DNA of 41,632 nucleotides from Spirochaetales bacterium (GTDB taxonomy: Bacteria > Spirochaetota > Spirochaetia > UBA9216), in the NCBI GenBank assembly GCA_016342585.1, contig JAEINK010000044.1:1-41632 (forward strand), given 5' to 3'. Positions 40,927 through 41,632 of this stretch are shown here, piece after piece (within the stretch, counting starts at the first letter, position 1; every line of letters begins with the position of its first letter). The position numbers were made by a program, and so were the translations under genes. A model generated the notes under the pieces. The model was not told the DNA's origin and ran no database searches. It saw nothing but the letters and a program-made list of their open reading frames with translations.

Positions 40927-41632
40927 ATGGAAATTCCCTGTTGTCCTAACCCAAAATGCACACAATTTCACAATCCTGATAAGGATTCCTGGTATGTTAA
41001 GTATGGAACCTACCCTTCAAGAGCCTTTGGTACAGTCCATCGTTACCGCTGCAAAGCCTGCGGAATGACTTTTTCTTCCCAGACCTTCTCAATCGATTAT
41101 TATGCAAAAAAGAGAATCAGTTATGTTCGGCTTCTGCAGCATCTCAATTCAGCTTCAGGCCTGGGCGATATAAGCCGCTTCTTCAATCTGCGGGTGGAAA
41201 CACTAGAAAACAGGCTGGAACGGGTTGCCCGTGTCGGTCTGGCGATTGAGGCGGCTCTTGAAAAACACCTTCCCTGTACAGAAAACATGACTGCCGATGG
41301 TTTTGAGACCTTTTCCTACTCCCAATACTATCCTTGTCATGTAAACACCTTTGTCGGTTCTGATTCAGAGTATGTTTACACCATGGGTTTTTCAAACCTC
41401 AGGCGCAAAGGGCGTATGACTTCGAAGCAGAAAGCCCGCAGGACTGAGCTTGAAAACCAGGGCAAGGCCAGCCCTTCCGCCATACAGAAATCCTTCCGAA
41501 TCTGTACTGACAAGATCCTGCAACTTGTTAAGAGTAAAGAAGTTAGCGCTTCCTTTGAAAAGAATATACTCTATACGGATGAACATAAAGCCTATCCTTT
41601 GGCTTTCAGAAAGCTTAATGGATTTGAGGAAG
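40915..41632 (+). CDS. Zinc-ribbon DDE transposase-like protein, partial at right edge
   Basis: Translation starts at ATG 40927, 6 nt after AAGGAG (40915-40920), and stays open for 235 codons to the window end, so the 3' part is missing. Residues 6-45 hold two cysteine pairs (CPNPKC and CKAC), a zinc ribbon of the IS1/IS1595 type. A helical segment (60-110) could bind DNA. D124 in MTADGFETF and D218 in ILYTDEHKAY are in the places expected for the first two acidic residues of a DDE catalytic centre; the third would lie beyond the edge. A non-transposase protein of the same fold is possible. Its codon choice is not clearly different from the neighbours. Confidence 0.7.

Noticed and set aside
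1..41632. CRISPR array, tRNA/rRNA genes, riboswitch or prophage
   Set aside because: No regularly spaced repeats, RNA-gene signatures or phage genes were seen on either strand.

Overview
The window looks like part of a spirochaete chromosome (Sediminispirochaeta/Oceanispirochaeta-like). This is inferred from gene content and from the solute-binding proteins, whose mature N-termini are of the ANGQQ / AGGEQE / AGGQQ type; no 16S or other marker is present. By eye the base composition is moderate. Almost everything lies on the minus strand and is packed into long operons with 1-4 nt overlaps. I saw no tRNA, rRNA, CRISPR array, prophage or replication origin.

Region 1 (about 170-16,700) is a carbohydrate-acid catabolic island. 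Reading with transcription (right to left): a TRAP transporter (small and large membrane subunits, then the binding protein from its own promoter); a short protein resembling only the N-terminus of class II aldolases; a LacI-family regulator; an operon of UroD-like protein, transaldolase-like enzyme and SMP-30 lactonase; an operon of Ldh_2-type dehydrogenase, creatininase-family hydrolase, SDR, fucose/arabinose-isomerase-like protein and HpcH/HpaI aldolase; and, after a terminator and a clear promoter, a split transketolase plus a RuBisCO-like protein (RLP). Four near-identical palindromes centred on TATACGTATA sit before the TRAP membrane genes, the TRAP binding protein, the UroD-like gene and the Ldh_2 gene, so the LacI regulator very probably controls all four units. 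The gene set suggests uptake of a sugar acid or cyclic polyol derivative, oxidation, ring or lactone hydrolysis, isomerisation and aldol cleavage. The RLP/transketolase operon may handle a branched or phosphorylated ketose acid, as in known apionate/apiose pathways, but no matching kinase is adjacent.

Region 2 (about 16,800-32,050) holds two tandem IclR paralogues and two ribose-type ABC importers. The first importer (one ATPase, two permeases, one binding protein) is preceded by an FGGY kinase and an iron-type alcohol dehydrogenase. A second SMP-30 lactonase diverges from the dehydrogenase. The second importer (binding protein, ATPase, permease) follows its own LacI regulator, which has a perfect 18-bp operator and a good promoter. 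Both binding-protein genes are followed by strong hairpins that probably cut down expression of the downstream membrane genes.

Region 3 (about 32,180-40,710) is one eight-gene operon: 2-oxoacid dehydrogenase E1-alpha, E1-beta, E2, E3, then enoyl-CoA hydratase, acyl-CoA dehydrogenase, ETF-beta and ETF-alpha. It should convert a 2-oxoacid to acyl-CoA, enoyl-CoA and 3-hydroxyacyl-CoA. The E2 has no lipoyl domain and two peripheral-subunit-binding-like segments; the only lipoyl domain is on the N-terminus of E3. The acyl-CoA dehydrogenase lacks the usual catalytic glutamate.

The right edge (40,927 onward, plus strand) cuts through a zinc-ribbon transposase-like gene. The strongest candidates for something undescribed are the LacI-controlled catabolic island with its RLP/transketolase neighbour and the rearranged 2-oxoacid dehydrogenase complex.
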